From assembly GCA_018262775.1 (NCBI GenBank), contig JADFDU010000002.1, positions 30,049 through 94,048 of the forward strand: a stretch of DNA of 64,000 nucleotides, given 5' to 3'. Below the pieces are notes generated by a model. It saw nothing but the letters and a program-made list of their open reading frames with translations, had not been told where the DNA came from and ran no database searches. Made by a program: the position numbers and the translations under genes. Positions 52,799 through 62,100 of the stretch are shown piece after piece. Each line of letters begins with the position of its first letter. The stretch's first letter is position 1. The stretch is from Rhodocyclaceae bacterium (GTDB lineage: Bacteria; Pseudomonadota; Gammaproteobacteria; Burkholderiales; Rhodocyclaceae).

Positions 52799-54793
52799 CT
52801 AAAACGCCAGGCTCAGCGTGGCAAAGGTGCGTCGCTTGAAGACGTAATCCGTGCGGAACTCGCTGTAGGGGTCCTGCACGTTCTGTGTGACCAGGGCGAA
52901 CTCGCCCTTCACCGGACCGCTGCGGAAGGGCATGGCCAGGCGCACGTCGAGGCGGCGGTGCTTGGGCAGCGGATCACTCCAGCCCAGCCACTCGTACTTG
53001 CCGATCCAATGATGGGCCAAACTGAGTTGCAAGCCGTAGGGCAGCTTCTGTGAGATAAACAGCGTTGCGGAATGACTGGGTGCCGAATTGGCAATATCAT
53101 CGTCTTCGGAATTAATCCGCACTCGCGCATAATTGAGTAGTACCAGCGTCTCTCGCGAGGGCTGCCAGCGCAATTGATACTCGTGCCCGCGCACCAGGGC
53201 GCTCCAGCGGTTAATAAAATTTTCCGGTCTGTCAGGCAGCAGTGCCAGCCGTTTTGTGTCGATGAAGCGGGTGACATGCTCCTGGAAAAGACGCGCATCA
53301 ACGGTCACGCCGAGCTTTGGAAATTCCCCCAGGTAGCTTAATTCACCGCTGCGAATACGCTCCGGCTTCAGCCCCCCCATGGCGAGGTAGGTCGTGCGTG
53401 TAATGGTTGACGGGAAGGGCGGCGGCAGCGGTGGCGTGACGTTAATCTGATAGGCGATGTGAGCCTGCTCCTCCGCCAGCGAAGGGGTGCGATAGGCGGT
53501 GGAGGTTCCTAGCCGCAATGTCTGGCCCGGCATGGGCTGGAAATTGAGCATCAGTCGCGGCGCCAGGTCCGTGCCGGCAAAACTGTGCTTCTCCAGCATG
53601 GCCCCCGCATTGAGAAGCCATTTCGGCGCCAGCCGCCACTCAAGGTTGCCAAACAGGCGCTGCAGGCTGATCGATTGTTGTTTGGAAGTATTGAAAAGCA
53701 GACGGGAGGTGACGGATTCATGCCTGTGCTCCAGCCCCCAGACGACGCGTGCCGAGGGATCGAGCCGGAATATGTGCTGCAACTCGATATGGCTGCGGGA
53801 GGTTTCGCGATTGGCGTCAACCTGGGAAGTCAGAAGAAAAGGAGGGAAGGGCGGGATGGTGAGCGTGTCCGATGCCGTAAATCGCTCCTTGCCTGTGTCG
53901 CGCATGTGGTAGACATTGATCGAGAGTTCTTCGTCCACAGCCAGCGCGCGCTTCCATATCGCCTGCACCGTGTAGCCGTTTTCGTGTTGCGTGCGGATGG
54001 GGTCGCCCCCCCTGCCTTCGAAGCCCTTGCCAGTCGAATCGTTGCTGGCGTCAAGATGGAGCTGGAGCTCGTCGCGGGGTGATAACCGCATGTCACCGCG
54101 AAAAGCGACATAACCGGTCTGGCGGCTGTCATGGAAGTTTTCGAAACCGCTGTCGCTGCGCCAGCCGGCGGTGATGCGGTAATGCATGCTTCCCATGGCA
54201 CCGCCATAGCGTAATACTTGATCGCTAATCCCCTGGTTGCCGTGAGTAGTCGAAAGATAGGCACCCTGACTCTGGCTGGCATGGCGGGTAATGATGTTGA
54301 TGACGCCCTGAAAGGCATTGGCGCCATAGGTAGCCGAGTTGGAGCCGCGCACCACTTCGATGCGCTCGATGTCGTCGAGCGACAGGCGCAGGGAATTCCA
54401 GGTGATGCTGCCGAGGAAGAAGGGTGAATAGGCGGAACGGCCGTCGACCAAAACCTGCATATGCCGCGAATACTCGTCGGCAAGGCCGTGATAGGCCACC
54501 ACCGGGTTGGAGTTGTAGGCCATGCTGACCTGGAAGCCCGGCACCAGACGGAACAGATCGGCCAACTCGCGCGCACCGGAGGTCTTGATCAGCTCGTGGT
54601 CGATGATGGTGACGGCGCCGGGCGCGTCGGCAAGGGGCTGAACCAGCCGCGAGGCCGACAGCACGACGGGCAGTTCGTCCAGGAAATCGCGCTCACTGGC
54701 GCTGTCTGGCGCCTGGGCGAGCGAAGCGCCGGAGAAGCAGAGCGCCAGTTGCGCAAGGATTGCACGGGTAGATCGAGCATTCGGTTTGTTCAT
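52799..54793 (-). CDS. TonB-dependent outer-membrane receptor
   Basis: A 664-residue protein: signal peptide (SGASLAQ end, about 27), plug domain (about 45-160: LPVVLSASRLVQPLADAPGAVTIID, VEVVRGSNSATYGANAFQGVINIIT) and a 22-strand barrel to an aromatic C-terminus (ATLSLAF). The plug contains the RGSNSATYG motif of the family. It resembles cobalamin/siderophore-type or sugar-type receptors, but the ligand cannot be set. It forms a putative operon with the binding protein and lies next to a hybrid kinase. Start ATG at 54793; an upstream ATG would add six residues. Confidence 0.88.
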   Translation of the reverse strand: MNKPNARSTRAILAQLALCFSGASLAQAPDSASERDFLDELPVVLSASRLVQPLADAPGAVTIIDHELIKTSGARELADLFRLVPGFQVSMAYNSNPVVAYHGLADEYSRHMQVLVDGRSAYSPFFLGSITWNSLRLSLDDIERIEVVRGSNSATYGANAFQGVINIITRHASQSQGAYLSTTHGNQGISDQVLRYGGAMGSMHYRITAGWRSDSGFENFHDSRQTGYVAFRGDMRLSPRDELQLHLDASNDSTGKGFEGRGGDPIRTQHENGYTVQAIWKRALAVDEELSINVYHMRDTGKERFTASDTLTIPPFPPFLLTSQVDANRETSRSHIELQHIFRLDPSARVVWGLEHRHESVTSRLLFNTSKQQSISLQRLFGNLEWRLAPKWLLNAGAMLEKHSFAGTDLAPRLMLNFQPMPGQTLRLGTSTAYRTPSLAEEQAHIAYQINVTPPLPPPFPSTITRTTYLAMGGLKPERIRSGELSYLGEFPKLGVTVDARLFQEHVTRFIDTKRLALLPDRPENFINRWSALVRGHEYQLRWQPSRETLVLLNYARVRINSEDDDIANSAPSHSATLFISQKLPYGLQLSLAHHWIGKYEWLGWSDPLPKHRRLDVRLAMPFRSGPVKGEFALVTQNVQDPYSEFRTDYVFKRRTFATLSLAF

Positions 54794-54848
54794 AAGGAAT
54801 CTGGCGGGCAAGTCATTCGTCTCGATGCGGGAAGAGGATGGACATGCC

Positions 54849-56813
54849 TCAAGCGGCCGACGGGACGTCTTCGTCCAGCAGATGCTGCATCAAGGCGCGC
54901 AATTTGGCAGGCCGGATGGGCTTGGCCAGGCAAGTGACGCGGCTGCCGTGCGGCCATACATGGGTATGCACATCTGTTTCGCCAATCGCGATGAGGGGCG
55001 GAGGCGGGCTGTTGCCCGCCAAGGCCTCAAGGAGAAGGAGGGCTTCGTCGCAATCATGGCCCTCGAAAAGTATCAAATCGGTATGTTCATGCGAAAGCTC
55101 AATGGAAAGCTCAATGGCCTCGGCGATCGTACCCGCGCATGTCAGCCGGCAACCCCATGCAGCCAGTTGTTTGCAGAGGGACATGCACATGCCCTCACGC
55201 ATTCCCACGAGCATGAGGGATGCATCGAAGCGCCCAATCGCGTCATGGGGCACGCGGGGCAGCGAATCCGCGGGGCGACAGCGCGGCAGCGTGATGCCGA
55301 ATACGGACCCCTTGCCCGGAACCGAGCGCAGGCTGAGCGGATGATCCAGCAGGCGTGCCAGTCGCTCGACCAGGGACAGGCCCAGTCCTAGGCCTTTGCC
55401 GGGGTTTCGTTCCGGGTTCGCTGCCTGAAAGAATTCCTGAAAGACCAGTGTCCGGTGTGCTTCCGTGATGCCGATGCCCGTGTCCCATACTTCGATGCGC
55501 ACCTTGTTGGCAACGCGACGCACACCGACCAGAATGCCGCCCCGCTCGGTGTAGCGCACGGCATTGGCGAGCAGATTGCTGAGCATGCGGTAGAGTAGGA
55601 GCGGATCGCTCGAGGCATGGAGTCGCGTCGGATGGCGGCGCAGCCGCAGCCCCTTGGCATGGGCGCTGTGCCGATGCGTGGCGACGACGCGCTCCAGCAG
55701 TTCGTCGAGTTCGATGGGTTGCAATTCGGGCCGGGCGGCGCCCAGATCCACGCGCGAGAAATCCAGAAGGCCGTCGAGCAGTTCGCCCAGCGAGGCAATG
55801 GCCGCATTGATCTGGCCCGCCAGCCGCTGCAAGGATGCGCTGCCGGCCTGGGACATCAATTCGGCAGAAAACAGGACAAGGGCATGGAGGGGCTGGCGCA
55901 GGTCATGACTGGCGGCCGCCAGGAACCGCGACTTGGCAATGCTCGACTGTTCCGCCTCGTCCTTTTTTTGCTGTAATTCGGCTGTCGCCTTGGCGATGCG
56001 ATTTTCCAGCTGGTCGCGGCCCGCCTGCAGCGCAGCCGCCATATCGTTGATGCCGCCCTCCAGGTTGCGTAGCGTGCCGGCGGGGTGGCGTTCCGCGCGG
56101 ACTTCCAGATGTCCGCCGCGGATGTTGTCAACAACCCGCTGCAAGGCAAGAATTGGCGCCGATACGTCACGCGACAGGCGAAAGGCCAGCAGAGTTGCCA
56201 GTGCCAGGGCGATGAGCGTGACCAGCAATGTCACTGCCATCATTTCCTGCTTGCGTGCCAGCACATTGGCACGCGATATCGACAGAGTGACGCTGCCGAT
56301 GGATTCCCTGCCGGACGGCATGTCTCCGGTCCATGTCAATGGATCCGTTATCGGCAGGGAAGATCGCCAGATTTTTGCATGGAAAGTTTGCACCTCACCC
56401 TCTCCGCCAATATCCGACCAGTCATCCACCAGAGACTGTGGATCCGGTGCCGGGCTCAAGTGCCCGGCTTGCGCAAGCGGTACGCCGCTCCGGTCATAGA
56501 CGATGACCGCCTTTACGTCGGGCGTCCGCAAGAGGGTCGCAGCCAGTTGCTGCAGATCCTCGCGGTTCCCGGAGAACACCCCATACTCCGCAGCCGGGGT
56601 GAGGATATTGATCAGCGCACGGCCGCGGCCAAGCAGATCCTCTTCGGCGTCCGCATAACGCAACAGCAGGAAGTAGGCGGCCAGCGCGATGGCGATGAGC
56701 GTGGCCGGCAGGACAGCCACGAAGATCACGCGCTCCCTAATGCCCCAGGATTTCAAACGGCTTTCCCGAGCGAATTCAGAAGGGTGAATTGTCCGCTCAC
56801 TTGAGGGGGGCAT
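54849..56813 (-). CDS. Hybrid sensor histidine kinase with degenerate receiver
   Basis: A 654-residue kinase: TM1 (about 29-51), periplasmic sensor (about 52-190), TM2 (191-211), HAMP (about 212-265), HisKA with SHDLRQPLHAL (His303), HATPase (WDTGIGIT, GKGLGLGLSLVERLA), then a receiver-like domain (531-648). In that domain the phospho-acceptor position reads ILFEGHD with Glu584 and the usual acidic pocket is missing (LMLVGMREG), though Lys631 is kept. It is divergent from a LuxR-type response regulator, its likely partner. Confidence 0.88.
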   Translation of the reverse strand: MPPSSERTIHPSEFARESRLKSWGIRERVIFVAVLPATLIAIALAAYFLLLRYADAEEDLLGRGRALINILTPAAEYGVFSGNREDLQQLAATLLRTPDVKAVIVYDRSGVPLAQAGHLSPAPDPQSLVDDWSDIGGEGEVQTFHAKIWRSSLPITDPLTWTGDMPSGRESIGSVTLSISRANVLARKQEMMAVTLLVTLIALALATLLAFRLSRDVSAPILALQRVVDNIRGGHLEVRAERHPAGTLRNLEGGINDMAAALQAGRDQLENRIAKATAELQQKKDEAEQSSIAKSRFLAAASHDLRQPLHALVLFSAELMSQAGSASLQRLAGQINAAIASLGELLDGLLDFSRVDLGAARPELQPIELDELLERVVATHRHSAHAKGLRLRRHPTRLHASSDPLLLYRMLSNLLANAVRYTERGGILVGVRRVANKVRIEVWDTGIGITEAHRTLVFQEFFQAANPERNPGKGLGLGLSLVERLARLLDHPLSLRSVPGKGSVFGITLPRCRPADSLPRVPHDAIGRFDASLMLVGMREGMCMSLCKQLAAWGCRLTCAGTIAEAIELSIELSHEHTDLILFEGHDCDEALLLLEALAGNSPPPPLIAIGETDVHTHVWPHGSRVTCLAKPIRPAKLRALMQHLLDEDVPSAA

Positions 56814-56929
56814 GCAAGCGGGATGACTTGAAAGTCTCCGTCAGGGCGAGTATTTTTTGGAGGCAGGATGATGCTTGCGTATCATTTCGCAGGCATAATT
56901 TGCGCAACAATTGCTTGGGGGAGGGAAGC

Positions 56930-57580
56930 GTGCTGCTGCGGTTGCTTGTGATCGACGATCATGCGATGGTTCGCGAGGGCCTGCAGCAGTTATTGCGCAA
57001 GCTCGGACCGAGCGTTGCCCAGTACGAAGCGCAGGATGCCGAGAGTGCTTTGCTCCTGATGGAGACGGAAAGGGAATTCGACCTGGTACTGCTCGACATC
57101 ATGCTGCCCGGCACCAACGGCCTCTCGCTGCTGGGCATTCTGCGCAAGCGCTTTCCCGCCGTGCCCGTGGTGGTGCTCTCCGCGCTCGACGACCTGGATA
57201 CCGTCAATCGTGCCATGCGCCTGGGCGCCGCCGGCTATGTCGCCAAGTCCGTGAGCGGGGATATGCTCCTCGATGCGCTCAAGCAGGTTCTGGCAGGCGA
57301 GATTTACCTCTCGCCCCTATTGCAGGACAAGTTGGCGGCCAGCCAGGGCGGCGGTCTTGGGCGGGGGCGTACCCTGACGGATCGCTACGGCCTGACGGAG
57401 GGCCAGAGGCGCGTGACGGAACTCCTGCGGGAAGGCAAATCCAATCGCGAGATCGGGGATCTGCTCGGACTGACCGAAGGCACGGTCAAGGTCCATGTGT
57501 CGAAGATATTCCGCAAGCTCGGTGTCGTCAGCCGGGCGGAAGCCATCGCCCTGTTCCAGCGTCAGCGCGGCAAGCTTTAA
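56930..57580 (+). CDS. LuxR/NarL-type response regulator
   Basis: A 216-residue regulator: receiver (1-~120) with acidic pair Asp9/Asp10, phospho-acceptor Asp56 (LVLLDIMLPG), conserved Ser and Lys, and a C-terminal LuxR helix-turn-helix (about 148-210: TEGQRRVTELLREGKSNREI, GLTEGTVKVHVSKIFRKLGV). The start is GTG with GAGGGA about 4 nt upstream; a longer frame from 56789 overlaps the kinase start region. It is divergent from the hybrid kinase and ends 3 bp from the convergent ParA-like gene. Confidence 0.9.
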   Translation: MLLRLLVIDDHAMVREGLQQLLRKLGPSVAQYEAQDAESALLLMETEREFDLVLLDIMLPGTNGLSLLGILRKRFPAVPVVVLSALDDLDTVNRAMRLGAAGYVAKSVSGDMLLDALKQVLAGEIYLSPLLQDKLAASQGGGLGRGRTLTDRYGLTEGQRRVTELLREGKSNREIGDLLGLTEGTVKVHVSKIFRKLGVVSRAEAIALFQRQRGKL

Positions 57581-57583
57581 GCT

Positions 57584-58321
57584 TCAGTGCCGGGTAGGGC
57601 TGCGACCGAGGTTGGCGGCGGCATCGAAGGCATCGGTCGTAGCAGGCGCATTGACGCTGTCCTCGTGCAGGCCTTCTCCTGCGACGCCTTCTTCCGCCTC
57701 ATCGAGCGGCGTTTCGCAGCCGATCTCCAGCATGTCCAGAACCTGGTAGGCCAGCGCACGACAGGCATTGCCGAGCGGCGTCGGCAGCTTGGCGGGGATG
57801 TCCTGCAGCAGCAGCAGCTTGCTCGCCGATAGCGTGTTCACCGGTTGCAGGATGCGATCCGCGTGGTGTCCGAGATATTCGCGCAATGTCTTCTCGGCAG
57901 CTTCCTGCTGCCACGGATTCGTCGGCCATTGTGAAGGGACAGCCCAGGCACGGGGGAAAGCTTCCAGGTCCTTGATGAGGGTGCGCATGTCCTCGTGAGA
58001 ATCGCGGAAGGGCAGCAGGACCAGGTTGGCCAGGCTGTAGAGCTTGCGGTCCATCTCGCTGCGGTTGCCGCCGCCGTCGATGACGCCGAGCCAGCCCGGC
58101 AAGCCCCGGATCTTGTCCACCACTTTTCCCAGGGCCTCGCGCGTGCGCGCGTCGGCAACCAGATAGCGCCGTCCTTCCGGATCGAGCGGCTCGCGATGCG
58201 TGTCCGTCAGCACGCAGACAGAGCGCTGGCCCAACAGGCCCATGCCCTGGCAGAGCATATGCGACAGCGTGGTTTTCCCTGTACCGCCCTTGTTGCCGAT
58301 GATGCAGATGATTTCAGCCAT
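57584..58321 (-). CDS. Orphan ParA-like P-loop ATPase
   Basis: A 245-residue protein with deviant Walker A KGGTGKTT at the N-terminus and an AAA/MinD/ParA fold (GVIDGGGNRSEMDRKLYSLANLVLLPFRDS). No parB-like gene or centromere repeats lie next to it. It could position a cytoplasmic cargo or act in a process of the neighbouring methyltransferase. The C-terminal ~40 residues are acidic and low-complexity. Function unproven. Confidence 0.8.
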   Translation of the reverse strand: MAEIICIIGNKGGTGKTTLSHMLCQGMGLLGQRSVCVLTDTHREPLDPEGRRYLVADARTREALGKVVDKIRGLPGWLGVIDGGGNRSEMDRKLYSLANLVLLPFRDSHEDMRTLIKDLEAFPRAWAVPSQWPTNPWQQEAAEKTLREYLGHHADRILQPVNTLSASKLLLLQDIPAKLPTPLGNACRALAYQVLDMLEIGCETPLDEAEEGVAGEGLHEDSVNAPATTDAFDAAANLGRSPTRH

Positions 58322-58418
58322 GACGAATCCTCGATGGTGGACGCATTATTGGCTTGCAGGCGCCATTTCGATAGGGCGAATTGAGGCGGAAAGGGCCAGC
58401 TATTCCCACGATGCCGCC

Positions 58419-59153
58419 TTACAGCCGATAGCAGAACAGGCGGGTGCCGCGCCGGTCGCGCACGTCGATGACCTGTTCGGGGATGGCATCGGGCACCGGG
58501 AAGCTGCTGCTGACCAGCAGCGTACGCGGGCGCATTTCTGCCTGTGCTTTCTGCCACAGGCGCGGCATGACCCGGGGCGAGAGGAAGGCATAGACGACAT
58601 CCATCTCCGCCAGGGAGCGGTGCCAGATGTCGCTGCGCTCGACGTTGAAGTTGTCGAGGCTGCGCGTGTTCCAGCGTGCTGCGAGATACGGTAGCGGCGC
58701 ATGTTCGACGCCGACGAAACGGGCATCCGGCCGGGACTGCGCCAGGTGACGCAGCAGTCTGCCGGTGCCGGCCCCCAGGTCCATGACGCGCAGGCCGGGC
58801 TGCCCAGGCAAGAGGGCAAGCAGGGCTTCGGCGGTGGCGCGACTGGACAGGAACAGCGGCACTTCACCGCGGAAGGTGGTCCAGAAAACCAAAGTCAGTC
58901 CCCCCAGTACGGCGAGCGGAAATACCGGCGGCAACTCCAGCTGCAAGGCCGCTACCAGCGCAGGCGAAAACGCCAGGTGGATGGCCAGCCACCAGCGCTC
59001 GGACTTCAATAGTGCACCGATGCCCGCCGCCAGGCCGCCTTGTACGACAGCCAGGGGCAGCGCGAGCGCGACGGGCAGGCCGAAGCCGGCGAAGACTATC
59101 CCCGCCAGTACCCAGGCAAGTAGTTGTGTGAGGAGTGCCTTGAGTGCCGGCAA
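58419..59153 (-). CDS. Membrane-anchored class I SAM methyltransferase
   Basis: A 244-residue protein with hydrophobic N-terminal helices (about 5-50 and 55-92) and a Rossmann methyltransferase domain containing VMDLGAGTGRLLRHLA (motif I), FVGVEHAPLPYLAARW and DVVYAFLSPRVM. Substrate unknown. It is separated by 9 bp from the oxidoreductase gene upstream on the same strand, so the two may be co-transcribed, and by about 97 bp with no feature from the ParA-like gene. Confidence 0.82.
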   Translation of the reverse strand: MPALKALLTQLLAWVLAGIVFAGFGLPVALALPLAVVQGGLAAGIGALLKSERWWLAIHLAFSPALVAALQLELPPVFPLAVLGGLTLVFWTTFRGEVPLFLSSRATAEALLALLPGQPGLRVMDLGAGTGRLLRHLAQSRPDARFVGVEHAPLPYLAARWNTRSLDNFNVERSDIWHRSLAEMDVVYAFLSPRVMPRLWQKAQAEMRPRTLLVSSSFPVPDAIPEQVIDVRDRRGTRLFCYRL

Positions 59154-59162
59154 ATCGACGCC

Positions 59163-62100
59163 TCAAGCCGCCATTGCCGCGGGTGCATTCGTCTTGCGCA
59201 ATGCCGCCAGCAATGCCTGCCGCTTGTTCTGCGCCGCGGCGATAGAGCGCAGCTTGATATACCCGAAACCGCGGATATGATCCGGCAGGCTAGCCAGTTC
59301 GACGGCAGTGTCGAGATTCGCTGCGGACAGCGCGGCGAGCAGTTCAGTCATGTCCTGTTCGTATTCCGCGATGAGGCGTTGTTCCAGGCGGCGCTCTTGC
59401 GTCTTGCTGAAAATGTCCAGCATGCTGCCGCGCAGGAACCGCAGCCTGGCCAGCAGGCTGAAAGCCGTGAGCATCCATGGGCCGAAGGCGCGCTTCCTGG
59501 GGTGGCCGGTGACTGGATCGGTTTTCGCCAGCAGGGGTGGCGCAAGGTGAAAGTTGAGGCGGTAGTCGCCTTCGAAGGTGGCGGCGATCCTGGCGTGGAA
59601 AGCAGGGTCGACATGTAGTCGCGCCACCTCGTATTCGTCCTTCACGGCCAGCAGCTTGCAGTAGTTCCGCGCCACTGCCCCGGCCAATCGGGTCGAGCCA
59701 AGGTGCGCTTCGGCTGCGCGCACCTTGTCCACCAACGCCTTGTAGCGACGGGCGTAAGCGGCATCCTGGTAGGCGGTGAGGAGCGTGACACGGCGCGCGA
59801 CGATGTCATCGATTGCTTCGCTGCGCGGCAATTCAGCGACCGTTGCCGGCTGGGCGAAGCGCTGTACCGCGGCCTGATCGTGTGCTGCGCGACGTCCCCA
59901 CAGGAAAGCCTTGCGGTTCGCATCGATCGCGACACCGTTGAGTTCGATGGCTTTTTGTAGCGCTGCGTGGGTGACCGGCACCAGGCTCCTCTGCCACGCA
60001 TAGCCGAGCAGGAACAGGTTGCTGAAAATGGCGTCGCCCATCAGCGTGGTGGCGAGGCGGCTGGCATCGATGAAGTCGGCGCGACCCTCGCCGCTGGCTT
60101 CGAGGACAGTCTGCTGCATTTTCTCCAGTGGAAACTGCCAATCCGGGTTGTGGATGAATTCCGCTGTCGGCGTCTCCGCGCAATTGACGACGGCACGCGT
60201 GATGCCGGCCTGCATCTTCGCCAGCGCCTCAGCGTTGGCGGAGACCACGATGTCACCGCCGATGAGGGCATCGGCCTCGCCGGCTGCCACCCGCACCGCA
60301 TGGATGTCCTCGGGCCTGTCGGCGATGCGCACGTGCGAAAAGACGGCGCCGAACTTCTGCGTCAGGCCGGTCATGTCTAGCGCGGTGGCGCCCTTGCCGT
60401 CCAGGTGCGCCGCCATGCCGATCAAGGCGCCGATGGTGATGACGCCGGTGCCGCCGACGCCGGTGATGAGGATGCCCCAGGGTTTCCGGGTGTCCGCCAG
60501 CGTCGGCTCGGGCAGGACGGCGAAGCCGCTTTCGCCGACATCCAGCGCCCGGCCTTTTCTCAACTGGCCGCCCTCAATGGTGACGAAGCTGGGGCAGAAG
60601 CCGTTGAGGCAGGTGTAGTCCTTGTTGCAGGCGGACTGGTCGATGGCGCGCTTGCGGCCGAACTCGGTTTCTACTGGCGCAACGGCGAGGCAGTTGGATT
60701 TCTCCGAGCAGTCGCCGCAGCCTTCACAGACGGCTTCGTTGATGAAGATGCGCCGCGCCGGATCGGGGAATTGGCCGCGCTTGCGCCGTCGCCGCTTTTC
60801 CGCCGCACAGGTCTGGTCATAGATCAGTGCCGAGACGCCGGCATAGTCTCGCAGTTCGCGCTGAATAAGATCCAGTTCGTCGCGAAGACGCATTGGCACA
60901 CCCTGCGGCAGATCGGATGGCCCATAGGCGCGCTCGGTGCCGTCGGTGACAACGACGATTTTCCGCACGCCCTCGGCTTCAAGCTGGCGTACGATCTGCG
61001 GCACGCTGAGGCTGCCGTCCACCGGCTGCCCGCCGGTCATGGCTACGGCGTCGTTGTAGAGGATCTTGTAGGTGATAGGATGGCCGGCGGCAACCGCTTG
61101 TCGAATCGCGAGCAAGCCGGAGTGGAAGTAGGTGCCGTCGCCGAGGTTGGCGAAGACGTGCCGCGTTTCCGTGAACGGCGCCTGGCCGACCCAGGCCACG
61201 CCTTCACCGCCCATGTGCGAGAACGTTTCAGTGCTGCGGTTCATCCAGGTCGCCATGAAATGGCAGCCGATGCCGGCGAGGGCGCGGCTGCCCTCCGGCA
61301 CGCGGGTGGAGGTGTTGTGCGGACAACCCGAACAGAAATGCGGGATGCGCTGGATGGGGATGACGGACTTCTCCAGCGCCCGTTCCTTGGCCTCGAGAAA
61401 GGCGAGGCGTGCCTTGATGCGGTCGGATGTGACGTAGCGGCCGATGCGCGTGGCGATGACGCGGGCGATCATGGCCGGCGTCAGTTCGCCGCAGGCGGGC
61501 AGCAACCAGTCGCCGTGGGGCTGGGCCCATTCGCCTTTTTCGTCGAACTTGCCGATGATGCGCGGCCGTACGTCTCCTTCGTGACCGGGCCAGTTGTAGA
61601 GTTCCTCCTTGAGCTGATACTCGATCAGCTGGCGTTTTTCCTCGACGACGAGGATTTCGTCCAAACCCTCGGCAAAATGCCGCACGCCCTCGGATTCGAG
61701 CGGCCAGACCATGCCGACCTTGTAGAGTCGGATGCCGATTTCAGCGGCAAGCTGATCGTCGATACCGAGGTCGTCGAATGCCTGACGCACGTCCAGATAG
61801 GATTTGCCGCAGGTGATGATGCCCAGGCGCGGATGCGGGCTGTCGATGACGATCCGGTTGAGGCGATTGGCGCGCGCATAGGCCAGCGCGGCGTAGAGCT
61901 TGTGGTGCAGCAGGCGTTCTTCCTGCGCAAGCCGGTCGTCGGGCCAGCGGATATTGAGTCCACCCGGTGGCAGCGGGTGGTCTGGCAGCACGATCTCGAT
62001 GCGATGCGGATCGACATGGACCGAAGCGGAGGACTCGACCGTGTCGGCCACCGCCTTGAAGGCGACCCAGCAGCCGGAATAGCGCGACATGGCCCAGCCG

